DNA from: Pyxicephalus adspersus
Lineage: Eukaryota; Chordata; Amphibia; Anura; Pyxicephalidae
NCBI RefSeq assembly: GCF_032062135.1
Contig: NC_092866.1
Coordinates: 30,302,746-30,366,745, forward strand
Direction: 5' to 3'
Length of the DNA: 64,000 nucleotides
The first letter of the stretch is position 1, and every line of letters starts with the position of its first letter. The notes beneath the pieces are model-generated. The model did no database searches, was not told the origin of the DNA, and saw nothing but the letters and a program-made list of their open reading frames with translations. Shown in pieces: positions 1 to 10,735 of this stretch. Position numbers and translations under genes: made by a program.

Positions 1-158
1 AAAAAAATACAGATATTTCAGTGTTTAATACCTGTTGCTATTTACCAAAGAAGCCTGTTTGGTACAGAAAAATTTCTGTCTTAAATAAAAAAATATAGAT
101 ATTTCAGTGTTTGATACCTCATTTGGTACAGGTGCATTTTTGCCCGAATTTGTAAAAG
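1..158. repeat. Partial 85-bp minisatellite units
   Basis: About two diverged units of an AT-rich tandem repeat built around the words ACAGATATTTCAGTGTTT and TTTACCAAAGAAG. The same unit forms the larger arrays at 15310-15426 and 17126-17945 and a remnant near 19316-19420. In those places it sits inside a hAT-like block, so this is probably the edge of another copy of that block, cut by the window start. Confidence 0.7.
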
Positions 159-889
159 ATGAGCGGTAAACGCAGGGGAAGGGGTGGCGTTTGGCGACCT
201 ACAGCATCTGGCAGGAGGCATACTCCCAGGGAGTCCGCCACTGTAGGACAGCAGCAAACTGTTGGAGGCAGCAGTTCAAGTTGTCAAACAGGCCTGAGAT
301 GTGTGCGGAGCACCAGTACGCTGGTAGATGTATTGAGAGGGCAGAATACAAGCTGGAGCAGACTCAGGGCACCCAGCAGATGAAAAGGCAGGCCACGAAA
401 AAGAGCAGCAAAGTGGTTGCATGTACCTCTCCAGTATGGTCCATTTTCACGCTGAAAGACATCTGCAGAGGACAGGCCTGATCACATTTGGGTACAACAT
501 TCCTGCTTTCCCACATGCACAAGAACCACAAACCAAAGTGGGAGCAGTTCTCTTAAAGAAGGTGCAACCACATCATCGTCTCTTCTTCCACCTCCATTGA
601 CTCCTTCTCCACCTCCAACTGTCATTGCTACTACGTCTCAGGAAGTTGGTGCCAGCCAGACTTCTAGTGGCGATGAAGTATCAGCTTCTGCCCGCAGGTT
701 TCTGGTCTCTGGTCCTCCATCCTTTTGCCCAATGTCACCGCGTTACTTGTCCACAACTTTATGGGTGGCATTCCTAACACATCATCCAGGTCATGATGCC
801 AGCTAGCACTGCGGTCTCTGGCCGTTTTGACGGCAGAGACTGGTGCTAGTGGGTTGAGTTCACACGTAGCTCCACCCTTTCTCAATGTC
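159..889 (+). other. Degenerate transposon-like sequence, unassigned
   Basis: Broken reading frames begin with an Arg/Gly-rich N-terminus (ATG at 159) and continue as Ser/Pro-rich stretches. The composition resembles the disordered N-terminus of the hAT transposase near 3362, but no catalytic motif is visible. The segment 768-806 (CATTCCTAACACATCATCC and the following bases to GCCAGCTAGC) is nearly the same as 18680-18720, which ties this region to the hAT-like block at 15.3-20.0 kb. No function is claimed. Confidence 0.35.
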
Positions 890-893
890 CTGT

Positions 894-1265
894 TTATGGT
901 GCCCCATACAATACAAACAGTAGCCGCTTGTATTGCCAGTGCCCCTTAGGCATTGAGAAAGCGTTTTTCTCTTTTGCCTCGTCAGTTAAGGGTACCTGCC
1001 AGTAACCGTTGGTGAGGTCTAGGGTGGTGATGTACCTGACTGGTCCTAGCCTCTCTATGAATTTGGAAAGCTTGTTTAACTTCCTGAAGTCATTGTAAAA
1101 ACGGACATGACATGATAATGGGGCTGGACAACTCACTGTGGGACTCCTCAATAACATCCAACGCCAGCATTCTTTAAATTTCCTCAGAGACTTCCTGACG
1201 TCGGGCCTTGGGGATCCTGTATGGTTTATTGTGAACTTAAACCCCGGGGTCAGTAACAATATCAT
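894..1265 (-). pseudogene. Gypsy reverse transcriptase N-terminal fragment
   Basis: A 123-codon frame matches the start of Ty3/gypsy RT. It has the entry region (LTPGFKFTINH), the RFYNDFRKLN block, IERLGPVRYITTLDL with the first catalytic Asp of the palm, TNGYWQVPL, and a degraded GAP motif at its end. The YxDD active site, thumb and RNase H are absent, so only about the first third of RT remains. It lies downstream of integrase sequence on the same strand, which is the unusual gene order noted for the whole fragment. Confidence 0.85.
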
Positions 1266-1718
1266 GTTTTATAATATTCATCAGACTGGGTCTGAGTATT
1301 TTTGCCTATTTCAAATCAGAAACTCCCTTTCTTCCTGTTTCTGACTCTTGGAGAGGGTCTTGGCTGCTTTCACTTCTGACACTCCTGGGCTTCTACCACT
1401 GCAGCTGTGGGGCAGGCAGATAAAGCCTCTCGCTATTTCCAGGCCTTAATAGAATTGATGTGATACATCTGCTCTTTTTTCCATTTGACAGGCTGGTAAA
1501 CCTTGTAGTTGAGTTTTCCTACCACTTACAAAACTTCATAAGGTACCTGCCCATTTGGCAGTAGGGACCAAGACCAACACTCCACCAGATTGGAAGGTTC
1601 AGAAATTTTCACAGCTCTCTCAACGCCTTAGACATAAACGAGATCCCCTGATCTGTCAGGATCTTCTTCAGGATACTGGTATGGTTGAACATGATAAACA
1701 GCGCACAGGCAATCATTT

Positions 1719-2167
1719 TTAAAGAGGTGCCTCAGGATACCGGGTGGCATAGTGCATGACTACCAGGGTATTGATGTTAGCAAACCTAACTAGTGACCCT
1801 ACCAGGTCCAACAAAATTCGCTCAAATAGTACCTCTATTACTGGAAATGGCACAAATGGCCTGCGGAAGTGGGGTACTGGTGCTAAAATGTGACACAAGG
1901 GGCAAGTCTCACAAAAAAAATTTCCGGCATGCACCCCAGGCCAAAAGAACCACTGTAGGACACTTTGATTTTATCATACGCCAGGTGGACACCCAGGGAA
2001 TGGGCCACATTGAGCACAATTCTCCTTAATGGCTTGGGCACTACCAACTGTACAACCTCACACTGAATCTCATCTTTAGGGTACAACATATCATTAAATA
2101 CAGCAAGCTGCAGAAATGCATTTTCTGCCCCAGGACTCAATGGGCTCCCATTATTTATTTTTAACAT
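1719..2167 (-). pseudogene. Gypsy integrase fragment (zinc-binding and core)
   Basis: Two overlapping minus-strand frames carry integrase landmarks. The first is the linker before the zinc finger (LVVPKPLR, then a degraded H-x3-H-type region). The second is CETCPLCHILAP, which supplies the Cys-x2-Cys of the HHCC finger, followed by FERILLDLVGSL with the first catalytic Asp and by YATRYPEAPL. The segment with the second catalytic Asp (ILTDQG) follows at about 1650-1672. The sequence then skips most of the core to a GPY/F-like stretch at 1431-1575. A frameshift separates the two frames, so no enzyme can be made. Confidence 0.8.
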
Positions 2168-2215
2168 TTTCCCATTTTCTACGCATTGGGTCCCTTAGCT
2201 GGGCGGTGCCAAAAT

Positions 2216-2597
2216 TGTTAACAAAAAAGCTGAGTAAGCTTTCTCCTTAATTCACATCGGGGTAACATAGCTAGAGGAGCAGAATACAGGTAGGTAAACT
2301 GTTTATAGAATCTGGTGATGGAAGGAAGCGGTAAACTGAAATAAAGGCTGTGATGTGGAGGAAAATTTCATGGGAGAATCTAGCATTGCAAAGGATAAAC
2401 AAGTGAATAAAAATGTTTGTTTTAAAAAAATAGCTAGACTATTTTCTTGCTGCTTTATGGGTATGAGAATAATTGTATATATACCACTTACAATAGACCA
2501 TCTACTTTAAACCAGAACAAGGGAAAAGACCTTCAACTCCATCTGCCACCCATATATAATGCTGGTTAAATGTTGCTAACCCTGTTTTTAGATCATT
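2216..2597. other. No recognisable feature
   Basis: This AT-rich stretch lies between the gypsy fragment and the hAT left end. Short open frames show no family signature. It may include more 5' sequence of the gypsy element, but nothing supports that directly. Confidence 0.4.
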
Positions 2598-2989
2598 TAT
2601 AGTGTTGAGCGAACCCGAACTGTAAAGTTCAGGTTCGTACCGAACTTTACAATTTTGGGTACCCGTACCCGAACTTTGCCCGAAAAGTTCGGGTTCAAGT
2701 TCGGTGTTCGGGCATTTATTAAAGCTTGTTAAAAGGTTGCAGGGCAGCCAATCAACAAGCTTTTAAGCTGTAGGCACTTAGAAGCCATCACAGCCATGCT
2801 TAGTTATGGCATGGCTGTGATTGGCCGGTGCATCATGTGACCCACCCTCCACAAAAGCTGGATCTTGTGTAGCACTGCCCATCAGCTCTGAGTAGTGCAG
2901 GGACAGGAAGCAGGCAGCTGAAGTTAAGGAGAGTGTTAGGAATCTCATCTGCCAGTTTGTTCTGTTGGTGACCTATAGTGAATTTTTTG

Positions 2990-3355
2990 TGGGTGCTATA
3001 CACCAGCTTTGCACCCGACAAGGAAATGCATATGTGACAGGGAAATTAATATAGTTAATCCGTCTGTTAGTTCGGTGAGTGACATATTCCCATTTTTGGT
3101 GTGAGGTACATCTGCACTGCATACCTGACAGGGAAATAAATATAGTTAATCCCATCTGTTAGATTGGTGGGTGCCATATTCCCATTCTTATTATGAGGTA
3201 TACCTGCACTGCATACCTGATAGGGAAATAAATATAGTTAATCCGTCTGTTCGGTGGGTGACATAAACCCAATTTTTGTGTGAGGTACACCTGCACTGCA
3301 TACATGACAGGGAAATTATTATTGTTAATCCGTCTGTTAGTTCGGTAGGTGACCT
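2990..3355. repeat. Four 91-bp tandem repeats upstream of hAT transposase
   Basis: About four copies of a unit containing GACAGGGAAAT, TAGTTAATCCGTCTGTTAG and GGTACACCTGCACTGCATAC lie directly before the transposase start at 3362. Units differ by small indels and substitutions. Their position suggests a promoter or subterminal binding-site array of the hAT element, which is inference. Other hAT blocks in this window also have tandem arrays near their coding or terminal regions. Confidence 0.75.
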
Positions 3356-3361
3356 CAAGGA

Positions 3362-6240
3362 ATGGGGAGAGTATCAAATAAGGGACGTGGCCCTGGTTGT
3401 GATGCTGGTGTTGGTGGAGCTCCTGTTGCAGGGAGAGGACGTGGTCAATCTGTGCCAGCTACAACGCTCAAATGAAACACCTTCCTCAGGTGCACCTAGG
3501 CGACAGAACGTTCAGCGTTATTTTATAGGCCTGAATACCAGTGTACGAATGGTGAGGCCAGAACAAGTAGAGGCGGTAGTAGATTGGGTGGCTGACAGTG
3601 CCTCCAGTTCCTTCACATTGTCTCCCACCTGGTCCCCTGATGAAAGCGCAGAGTTGTCACCTGCAGCCCATGGGCATATGTCACCTCACCCACTTGCAAA
3701 ACAGCCAAGCAGTCTGAGCCTCAAGTCATACAGCAGTCTCCTATGCTTTTTAATGACTCTGCTGGCAGGGTTTCAGTGGGCCGTCCACACAGCCCTGCCC
3801 CAGAAGTGGAAGAGATTGAGTGCTCCAATGCCCAACCACTTATGTTTCAGGATGTGGACATGGGAGGACCACCGCAGCACGTCTCTGATGATGATGAAAC
3901 ACAGGTGCCAACTGCTGAGGCTTTCTGCAGTGTGCAGACCGGCAAGGAGGGCAGGGGTGAAGAGTGGGTGGAAGATGAAGTGGAGGATGATGAGGTCCTA
4001 GACCCCACATGGAATCAAGGTCATGCGAGTGACGTGTCCAGTTTGGAGGAAGAGGTGGTGGTCACACAGCGCCAGCCGCACAGCAAAAAAGGGAGCAGGG
4101 TGCAAAAGCAGAGTGGCTATCCCCTAGCCAGTATGCCTGATACTGCCCACCGCACCCAGGGACTGAGCACACCAAAGCCAGTTCCAAGGAGTTCCCTGGC
4201 GTGGCAGTTCTTCAGACAATGTGCTGACGACAAGATGCGTGTGGTTGCACGTTGTGCAATCAAAGCCTGAATCGAGGCATAAATATTCTAAACCTGAGCA
4301 CCACCTGCATGACCAGGCATCTAAATGCAAAGCACAAGCTGCAGTGGAGTAAACACCTCAAAAACCACGTAACATCTTAGGCTCCTCCTGCTCCCTCTTC
4401 TACTGCAGTGTCAGCCTCTTCCTCCACCTCCGGAGTGACAGTGGCACCTGCCACCCCGCAAACAGAGGATGTGGCAGCAACACCACCACCTCAGTCACCA
4501 AGCATCTTCACACTGTCCCATGGAAGCGTTCAGCTGTCCATCTCCCAAACACTGGAGAGAAAGAGGAAGTACTACCCTACCCACCCCCGATCCCTGGCCC
4601 TGAATGCCAGCATTTCAAAATTCCTGGCCTTTGAATTGCTGTCATTCCGTCTGGTGGAGACGGAGACTTTTAAAAACCTTATGGCGGTGGCTGTCCCACA
4701 GTATGTGGTCCCCAGCCGCCACTACTTTTCCAGGCGAGCCATCCCTGCCCTGCACAACCAGGTGGCGGACAAAATTAGGTGTGCACTGCGCAACGCCATC
4801 TGTGGCAAGGTCTACACTACATAACCACAGATACGTGGAGCAGTAAGAACGGGCAGGGATGTTATATCTCCCTAACTGCACACTGGGTAAATGCAGTGGC
4901 GGCTGGGCCTGAGGCGGATAGCAGTTTGGCACATGTCCTTCCGCCACCGAGGACTGCAAAACATTTCTCTTTGAATCCTGTTGCCTCCTCCTCCTGCTCC
5001 GCTTCCTCCTCTACCACCTCCTCATCCGGTCAGCGTAAAACCTTCACCACCAACTTCACAGCCAGGGGGAAACGACAGCAGGCTGTTTTGAAACTCATCT
5101 GTTTGGGAGAAGAACCCCACACTGCGCAGGAGCTGTGGACGGGCATGGAACAACAGACCGATGATTGGTTGGTGCCACTGAGCCTCAAGCCCGGCCTGGT
5201 GGTGTGCGATAACGAGGGAAATCTCGTAACATCTCTGGGCCTAGCCGGTTTGACGCACATCCCTTGCCTGGCCCATGTGCTGAATTTAGTGGTGCAGAGG
5301 TTCCTGAAAAAATACCCTATGTCAGAGCTGCTGCATAAAGTGCGGGCCATCTGTGGGTGCTTTTGGCGTTCTCACCCTGCTGCTGCTCACCTGTCTGCGC
5401 TGCAACTTCGGCCTTCCCGCTCACCGCCTTATATGCAACGTACCCACAAGGTGGAACTCCACCTTTCACATGCTGGAGAGACTGTGCGAGCAGCAGCAAG
5501 CGATAGTGGAGTTTCAGCTGCAGCACGCACGGGTGAGTCGCTCTGCGGAACAGTACCACTTCACCACCAGCAAGTGGGCCTCCATGTGGGATGTGTGTAC
5601 TGTGTTGCGCTGTTTCGAGTACTCCACCAACATGGCCAGTGCCGATGATGCTGTCCTCAGCGTTACTATCACACTTTTATGTTTCCTTGAAAAAACACTT
5701 TGGGTGATGATGGATCATTTCCACGGTTATCAGGCCAGTCATTCACAAGTGGCTCAGAGGGTGGGTTCCTGCACCAACAGAAGCCAGGTACACAACTGTC
5801 CAGCCAGGGCACAGTTCTGGAGGATGAGGGGGAGGAGGATGATGAGGAGGAGAAATCGTGTTCACAGCAGGGTGGCACCCAAAGCAGTTCATGGGCATCA
5901 CTGGAGCATGGCTGGGGGGTACAGAGGACACAGAGGACAGCTTGTTGTTGCTGCTGGGCAGCCTGGCACACATGAGCGACTACATGCTGCAGTGCCTGCG
6001 CAACGACCGCCGAGTTGCCCACATTCTAACCAGTGCTGATTACTGGGCGGCCACCCTGAAATGTGGAAACTCATGTGTCAGCACGCCACAACAATCAGCA
6101 CCACCAGCTGATACGGAACGTCTTAGTAGGAGGCAGCATTTTAGCAACATGGTGGAACAGTATGTGTGCACACGCCTACACGTACTGACTGATGGGTCTG
6201 CCCCATTCAGCTTCTTTTTTGGTCCTTCAGGACATTCATG
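3362..6240 (+). pseudogene. hAT-family transposase, frameshifted
   Basis: The frame starts at ATG 3362 with a Gly/Arg-rich N-terminus and an acidic stretch. A degraded BED zinc finger follows (about 4190-4350: SLAWQFFRQC, VVARC, CMTRHLNAKH). Its second Cys is lost beside a stop. The RNase H-like core is then visible in pieces: ITTDTWSS with the first Asp (about 4816), VVCDNEGNLV with the second Asp (about 5200), the CLAHVLNLV signature (about 5263), and NVPTRWNSTFHMLERL (about 5427) in another frame. Several stops and at least two frameshifts make it non-coding. The C-terminal dimerisation domain was not identified with confidence. Confidence 0.8.
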
Positions 6241-6245
6241 ACCAT

Positions 6246-6554
6246 ACAAATCAAACATTCTGTTTTTTATGTATTTAAATGCACTGATCTGAAAGCAAAA
6301 TACATGAAAATTACATCATATCTTATTTCAAAATATTCAGTGCAGGATAAAGAAATGAATATTTAGTGGAATGATTTACTGAGGCTTTATTTAAATGTAT
6401 TTGTCCTATGTTTAAAAATAAATGTAATGTCCTGAAATATATATAAGTGGAAACATCAGACAGAATCCAACATTAAATGCATGAAACTCCAGAAAAAAAC
6501 AAAAAACAAGGAGAAAACACAATCACCTTCTACAAACCGTATTCATGAACTTAC
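6246..6554. other. PC intron next to the exon donor
   Basis: AT-rich intronic sequence lies between the hAT remnant and the donor of the PC exon at 6555. Nothing else is recognised. Confidence 0.5.
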
Positions 6555-6673
6555 TCTGTAATTTCCTCAGTCACAGTGTGCTCCACCTGTAGTCGAGAAT
6601 TGACTTCTATGAAGTAATGTTTGCCATGCTTGTCAACAAGGAACTCGACTGTACCAGCATTTTCATAACCAAC
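6555..6673 (-). CDS. PC: Pyruvate carboxylase exon, biotin-carboxylase active site
   Basis: Pyruvate carboxylase is a mitochondrial, biotin-dependent enzyme that makes oxaloacetate from pyruvate, bicarbonate and ATP. This 119-bp exon reads [20 protein letters not shown] and then [19 protein letters not shown]. The E-x-N-x-R of FIEVNSR and the following QVEH belong to the catalytic core of the ATP-grasp biotin-carboxylase domain. The exon is flanked on the minus strand by TTTGCAG (acceptor) and GTAAGT (donor). It starts in phase 0 and ends after two bases of an Asp codon. It continues in frame from the exon at 53304-53455. No damage is seen, so it looks functional. Confidence 0.96.
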
Positions 6674-7023
6674 CTGCAAACAAAAAAGATTAGAGCTACT
6701 TAGTCAAAATTTCATGTCAGTCTGAATTTAGCAATACATAGTAAAGCAAGTAAATTAAATATAAACAATGCAACACAGATGTAAATTTAATTTAAAAATG
6801 CCCACCAAAAAATCATTCTGAAGCCGTTTCATTCTGAAAACGTTAAAATCCTATTTCCCGATAATGCACTGTAAATTTGAAATGTGTGCACAGTTACAGT
6901 AAGAGATTATAAATAGAGAATGTTTGCCTGGTCTTAGTCACAATAGAGTGATACAGTGAATACAGCCCTTTGACGGGGCAGTTTGCCAACCCTAAGAATA
7001 AGGTATATAGAACAACAAAGAAG
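6674..7023. other. Unique-looking intron sequence
   Basis: AT-rich sequence lies upstream of the PC exon and includes its polypyrimidine tract and acceptor next to 6674. No repeat or gene is recognised in the rest. Confidence 0.5.
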
Positions 7024-7275
7024 GGTTTTTTTTTTTGGCAAGTGCATTAGTTTTATTGAAACATCCGTGTAACAAAATACAAACAAAATGTTATTACGAC
7101 AAATATACAAAATATCTGGAGATTGATAACTGCAGACGGGCCTTCCTTAGTGGGCACTATACAATCGGCTATTGTCAGGAACATATAAATATACAGCTGA
7201 ATCGTGCCGCATACGTATGTCGATAACCAACGCGTTTCGCCCGAGTTAGGCTTCCTCAGGGGTGACTTTTACGTT
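7024..7275. repeat. Putative repeat with GCGTTTCGCCC motif
   Basis: The segment opens with a T-rich tract and ATTAGTTTTATTGAAAC. It ends near AACGCGTTTCGCCCGAGTTA and GGCTTCCTCAGGGGTG. A similar tail (GGCTTCTTCAGGGGATA) occurs at about 27280-27300 after a different leader. The shared GC-rich tail in AT-rich surroundings suggests an interspersed repeat family, which I cannot name. Confidence 0.35.
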
Positions 7276-7544
7276 TGGGGTGATGGACAGAGATAGCTTG
7301 ACAAAATCTACATGCATATTATATATGTATAATCAGTTACATATAGATTGAACTATTCGAAAAATCTTTGAACATTCAAAATCATTTGTGTAATACAATA
7401 ATTACATTGTTCAATTTATTGTGACAATATAGCACATAAAGATAGGGTAACATACCATACCGATGATGGAAATCAGAGAGACTTACATATTCCTTGTATA
7501 TATGTCATATATAGTAGATAAGCGGTATGTTTAGGGGGGAACAA
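7276..7544. other. No recognisable feature
   Basis: AT-rich sequence before the LINE 3' fragment. Nothing identifiable. Confidence 0.4.
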
Positions 7545-8376
7545 TATCCCAAACAAATTTGTCTTAGGCAAATTGTCTTGGTGTCACCCTCGATTCTGCC
7601 CTCTCATTTACCTTCTATATTCAGAACATTTCCAGGTCCTGTAACTTTCACCTGCGCAACATCTCCAAAATCTGCCCCTACCTGTCCCCAGAGACCATTG
7701 AACTCCTTGTACATGCTTATATCAGTCTCGTCTGGACTACTGTAACATCCTCCTCTCTGGTATTCTAACCCGATTCTCCCCTCTACAATCTATTATGAAT
7801 GCTGCAGCCAGACGTATCCATCCTTCCCACTACTGCTCCTCTGCCACATCTCTTTGTAGTTCTCTTCATTGGCTTCCATTTCACAAAATTCAAATTCAAG
7901 CTCCTGTGCTTTGCTTTCAATTCTCTCCACAGTTCTTGTCCAACCTGGTAAAAAATACTACCCTAGCAGCTCACTTCACTCCTCCAATGACCTACTAATG
8001 GCTTCCTCACTTAAAACCTCCTCACATGCACGACTGCAAGACTTTTCTAGAGCTGCCCCGACTCTCTAAAATTGTATTCCTTGCCCCATTCAGTTTGCTT
8101 CTACTCATTTAAAAAAGTACTCAAAAAACATTTTTTTCATACTTGCCTATCTGTCTTCTACTGTCTCTTAAAACCCTCACTACTTCCCACCACTCCCTAT
8201 CTCCCCTCCTATTGTGTGAGACTTACCCCACTTCCTAGATTGTAAGCTCTTCTGGGCAGGGTCCTCTCTTCCTCCCGTGTCACTGTCTGTACCTGTCATT
8301 TGCAAACCCTATTTATTGTACAGGACTGCATAATATGTTGGCGCTATATAAATCCTGTTTAATAAAATAATATTAC
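7545..8376 (+). mobile_element. CR1/L2-type LINE, 5'-truncated 3' end
   Basis: In scattered frames this reads as the last part of a CR1/L2-group ORF2: a GVTLDSALSF-like block, HLRNISKICP, AHxYISxxLDYCN-like remains, NAAARRIHPSHY, a degraded LHWLPF block, and a run to the ORF end. The 3' tail has GTAAGCTCTTCTGGGCAGGG, TTGGCGCTATATAAAT and a short AATAAAATAATATTA repeat. That tail is typical of this LINE group. The same 3' end occurs inverted at 18721-18798. Many frameshifts are present, so it is an old copy. Confidence 0.75.
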
Positions 8377-8399
8377 TGCATTGGTAGACAGAAGAAATG

Positions 8400-9205
8400 A
8401 GAAAACAGGGGAATATGTTGTCTAGGGGTTTCCACAAAGGTAAGAATTTAAGTGCACTTTAGGGGGTACAATCCTTTGCCTCTATTTGTTCATCCTACAA
8501 AATCCCTCCATCGTGTATCTTTACGAACCCCCAGCTGAAACCTTTTGTCTATTCAATTCTCAAATTTACTAACAGCCCATTCTCCCATAAATCCTTTGAG
8601 GATGTCTGCTATAGAGACCCACTGGGCAAAGGAATACTCCCATTAATATATTGTTCCCTTCTCCTTTCAGAAGCGCATTCTACACCATTTTACATAACCC
8701 GTTGGTAAGAAGATATTAGCTGCTCTCTAGATCGCTCCCAATGGGATATGATTTGGTAGACAGCTGCACAGGGAGTTATCCATGCGGGCTTCTATAAAGC
8801 TAACTGCAAAATACTTATGTGGTAGTATTTACCCCCAGCCCCAGATGAATTTGTAACACAAGTAAAAAGTCACATGGTATTTTACTAACAAGTTCATCAT
8901 GGCTAAGTTTAATGACTCACTAGAGGCGTTTGGACACCCAGGGTCGCCCACTACTTCCTGAATGCCAATAATATGGATCTGCTTTCTCTTTGATGTTTTT
9001 CTCCCGTTCTCTCCATCATGGTGATGCTTGTTCCATACTAAAGTTAGACCCCCAGATTCCCCCCTACCTCAATTACTTTTTGCTGCTTTTTCCTTTTCTT
9101 CTTTTTTTATACATTATTTTATTCTTTGTCATTTGTTTGTTTTTCTATTTTTTCTAGAAAACTTCTTTAAAACTCTTTAATAAAAACCAATAAAACATGA
9201 AAGAA
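8400..9205 (+). mobile_element. L1/Tx1-type LINE, ORF2 C-terminal remnant
   Basis: Fragments of the carboxy-terminal region of an L1-type ORF2 are visible (SQWDMIW, TAAQGVIHAGFYKANCKIL, then a WYLPP-like block). An AT-rich 3' UTR with CCAATAAAAC follows near 9190. The pattern matches the ends of the better-preserved L1 copies at 15427-17125 and 12950-14545. Many stops and shifts are present, and assignment rests on a few short blocks. Confidence 0.5.
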
Positions 9206-10317
9206 TACAGGCAGATTGTTATCCATCATATGACAAAAACGTCAGGAAGAACCATTGTCAATTAACAACAACAAGGAACAATAGCCCTCTTAGATCACAT
9301 GAAACAGATCCATCCTAAATTAACAGGACAACTGTTAGTTCTCCTAGACCTTTTTTCCTTAAGGTTAGACTGCATAACAGTCTGGCATAACACACAATAG
9401 AAATTTGTCTCTCCCTGCATAACATTCATTCTAAAGCAAGGTCCAATTTGGAAAAAAAGCTTAGGGCATTTGGATTTGTCCTGGATCAACAATCTTTGGT
9501 ATTATACTTCAGAATTATTAAAAGCCAGGCATATTTAGAGGATTTTTTTTTACATTTTTGAATTTTGTAAAAATATATTCTACAATGTTAAGCAAAGCCA
9601 AATTTCTGATACAAGGCACAGATGGCACATGAGGTATATTCTAATTAAAATAGATACCACTAAAAGTGGTTTTAAAAAGAGAAGCACGACAACAAAATGT
9701 CCTAGTGGAAATAAAACATTAGGCTTTCACCACACTGCCCATTCGCTTCAATGGACCAGCAACCCAACAAGACATACTTATACCTATGAGTACTTGTGAG
9801 CCTTTAGACAAGGGGCATATCAAGGTGCAGCTGGGGCCCCCCAGACAGTCCTCAACCAGAAGGGGCTGCTGCAGCATGGACCTTGCTAGCAAACCCACCC
9901 ATATTTGACAGCTTGCAGTGCAGGCTGTACATTGAGGGTGCATGCTGAAATGTCCTAAAGGCTTTATGAATTATAAATATAGGGAAATTTGTGTTAAAAC
10001 TAAAACAAACCCAATGATGTGTAGTTACTGGGTCATGAATTGCTATCCAATCTGCTTACAAAACATTCAACCTGTTACAAGTTCAAAACTCTCCCTCAAG
10101 CTGGGACATACCCCTCTGCAGTGCTCAGTACCTTTAACAGCTCAAACATGTTTTACACACATCATATTCCTACTACATCTCAGGTGCTCCCAGAAGCACC
10201 TGGATATAACTCCTTCCTGCATCCAAATAAATCATCCACTGCCACTTTGAAAAGGACCAAAAACAAAAAAAAACAGAAGTGTTCTGCCTGTCCAGGGCCC
10301 ATTTTAGATGTCCTGAA
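9206..10317. other. No recognisable gene or repeat
   Basis: AT-rich intron sequence. Short frames at 9295-9492 and 9719-10327 show no domain signature. A GC-richer patch around 9820-9900 may be repeat-derived but matches nothing else in the window. Confidence 0.4.
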
Positions 10318-10735
10318 CAATATTTAGATACACACTCAGAAGGCCAGTCTATTAGATACACCTGTGCAACTACTTGCTAATCAAACACATGGCAGCAACT
10401 CAGTGGATTTAGGTATGTATATGTTTATGCTGAAGATCAAAAAGAACATTAGAAATACATTAGAATGGGCAAGAAATGTTAGGTGACATACAATGTGCCA
10501 AGGTTGTTGGTACCAGGCAGGTTGGTCTGAGTACTTTAGCAACTGCTGATCTGCTAGGTCAAACCTAGAAGCAGATTGGCTACAGCAACAGGAGACCACA
10601 ATAAGTTTCACCCCTGAAAAAATGTTGCCTGGTCTAATGAGTCTTGATTTCTGCAGCCACATTCATATGGTAGGGCCTGCATATGGTTTACCAACATGAA
10701 AGCAAAGAACTAATCATGGATCAACCCCTCCAGTG
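10318..10735 (+). mobile_element. Degenerate Tc1-like transposon
   Basis: Plus-strand blocks match a common aquatic-vertebrate Tc1 family: TTAGATACACCTGTGCAACT at the 5' side, then transposase pieces reading near VVGTRQVGLSTLATADLLG. After a large internal deletion comes AWSNES, followed by a stop and FLQPH. The conserved WSDES of Tc1 transposases holds the first catalytic Asp; here it is Asn. The helix-turn-helix C-half, the second Asp and the Glu are missing. This is a dead fragment. Confidence 0.75.

Larger units (their letters stand above)
890..2215 (-). mobile_element. Ty3/gypsy pol fragment with integrase before RT (Gmr1-like)
   Basis: Read on the minus strand, this LTR-retrotransposon fragment gives, in order, an integrase zinc-binding region, the integrase core, a GPY/F-like C-terminal integrase domain (about 1431-1575) and the start of reverse transcriptase. 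Ordinary Ty3/gypsy elements place RT and RNase H before integrase. The order here is the one known for the Gmr1-like clade of deuterostome gypsy elements. Frameshifts, stops and an internal deletion in the integrase show that it is dead. No LTR or gag was found next to it. A gag-protease relic of similar style lies at 60780-61836 but is not contiguous. Confidence 0.8.
2598..6245 (+). mobile_element. hAT DNA transposon, right end not found
   Basis: The left end begins TAGTGTTGAGCGAACCCGAA and is followed by about 110 bp of alternating GAACTTT and AAAGTTCGGG words that can fold on themselves. Next come an AT-rich spacer, an array of 91-bp repeats (2990-3355) and a broken hAT transposase. No matching right inverted repeat (ending TCAACACTA) was found after the coding region, so the 3' end is probably deleted. 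The element lies just downstream of the third PC exon, in the following PC intron. Confidence 0.8.

Noticed and set aside
2621..2715. Alternating GAACTTT/AAAGTTC words considered as a CRISPR-like or regulatory hairpin array
   Set aside because: The spacing is irregular, and the words lie directly inside a hAT terminus, where subterminal repeats are normal. The DNA is vertebrate.
3276..4001. 241-codon frame in the hAT region
   Set aside because: It overlaps the true transposase frame out of phase. The BED and core motifs lie in other frames, so this is a shadow.
5669..6258. Ser/Pro-rich minus-strand frames
   Set aside because: Reverse shadows of the hAT transposase coding region.
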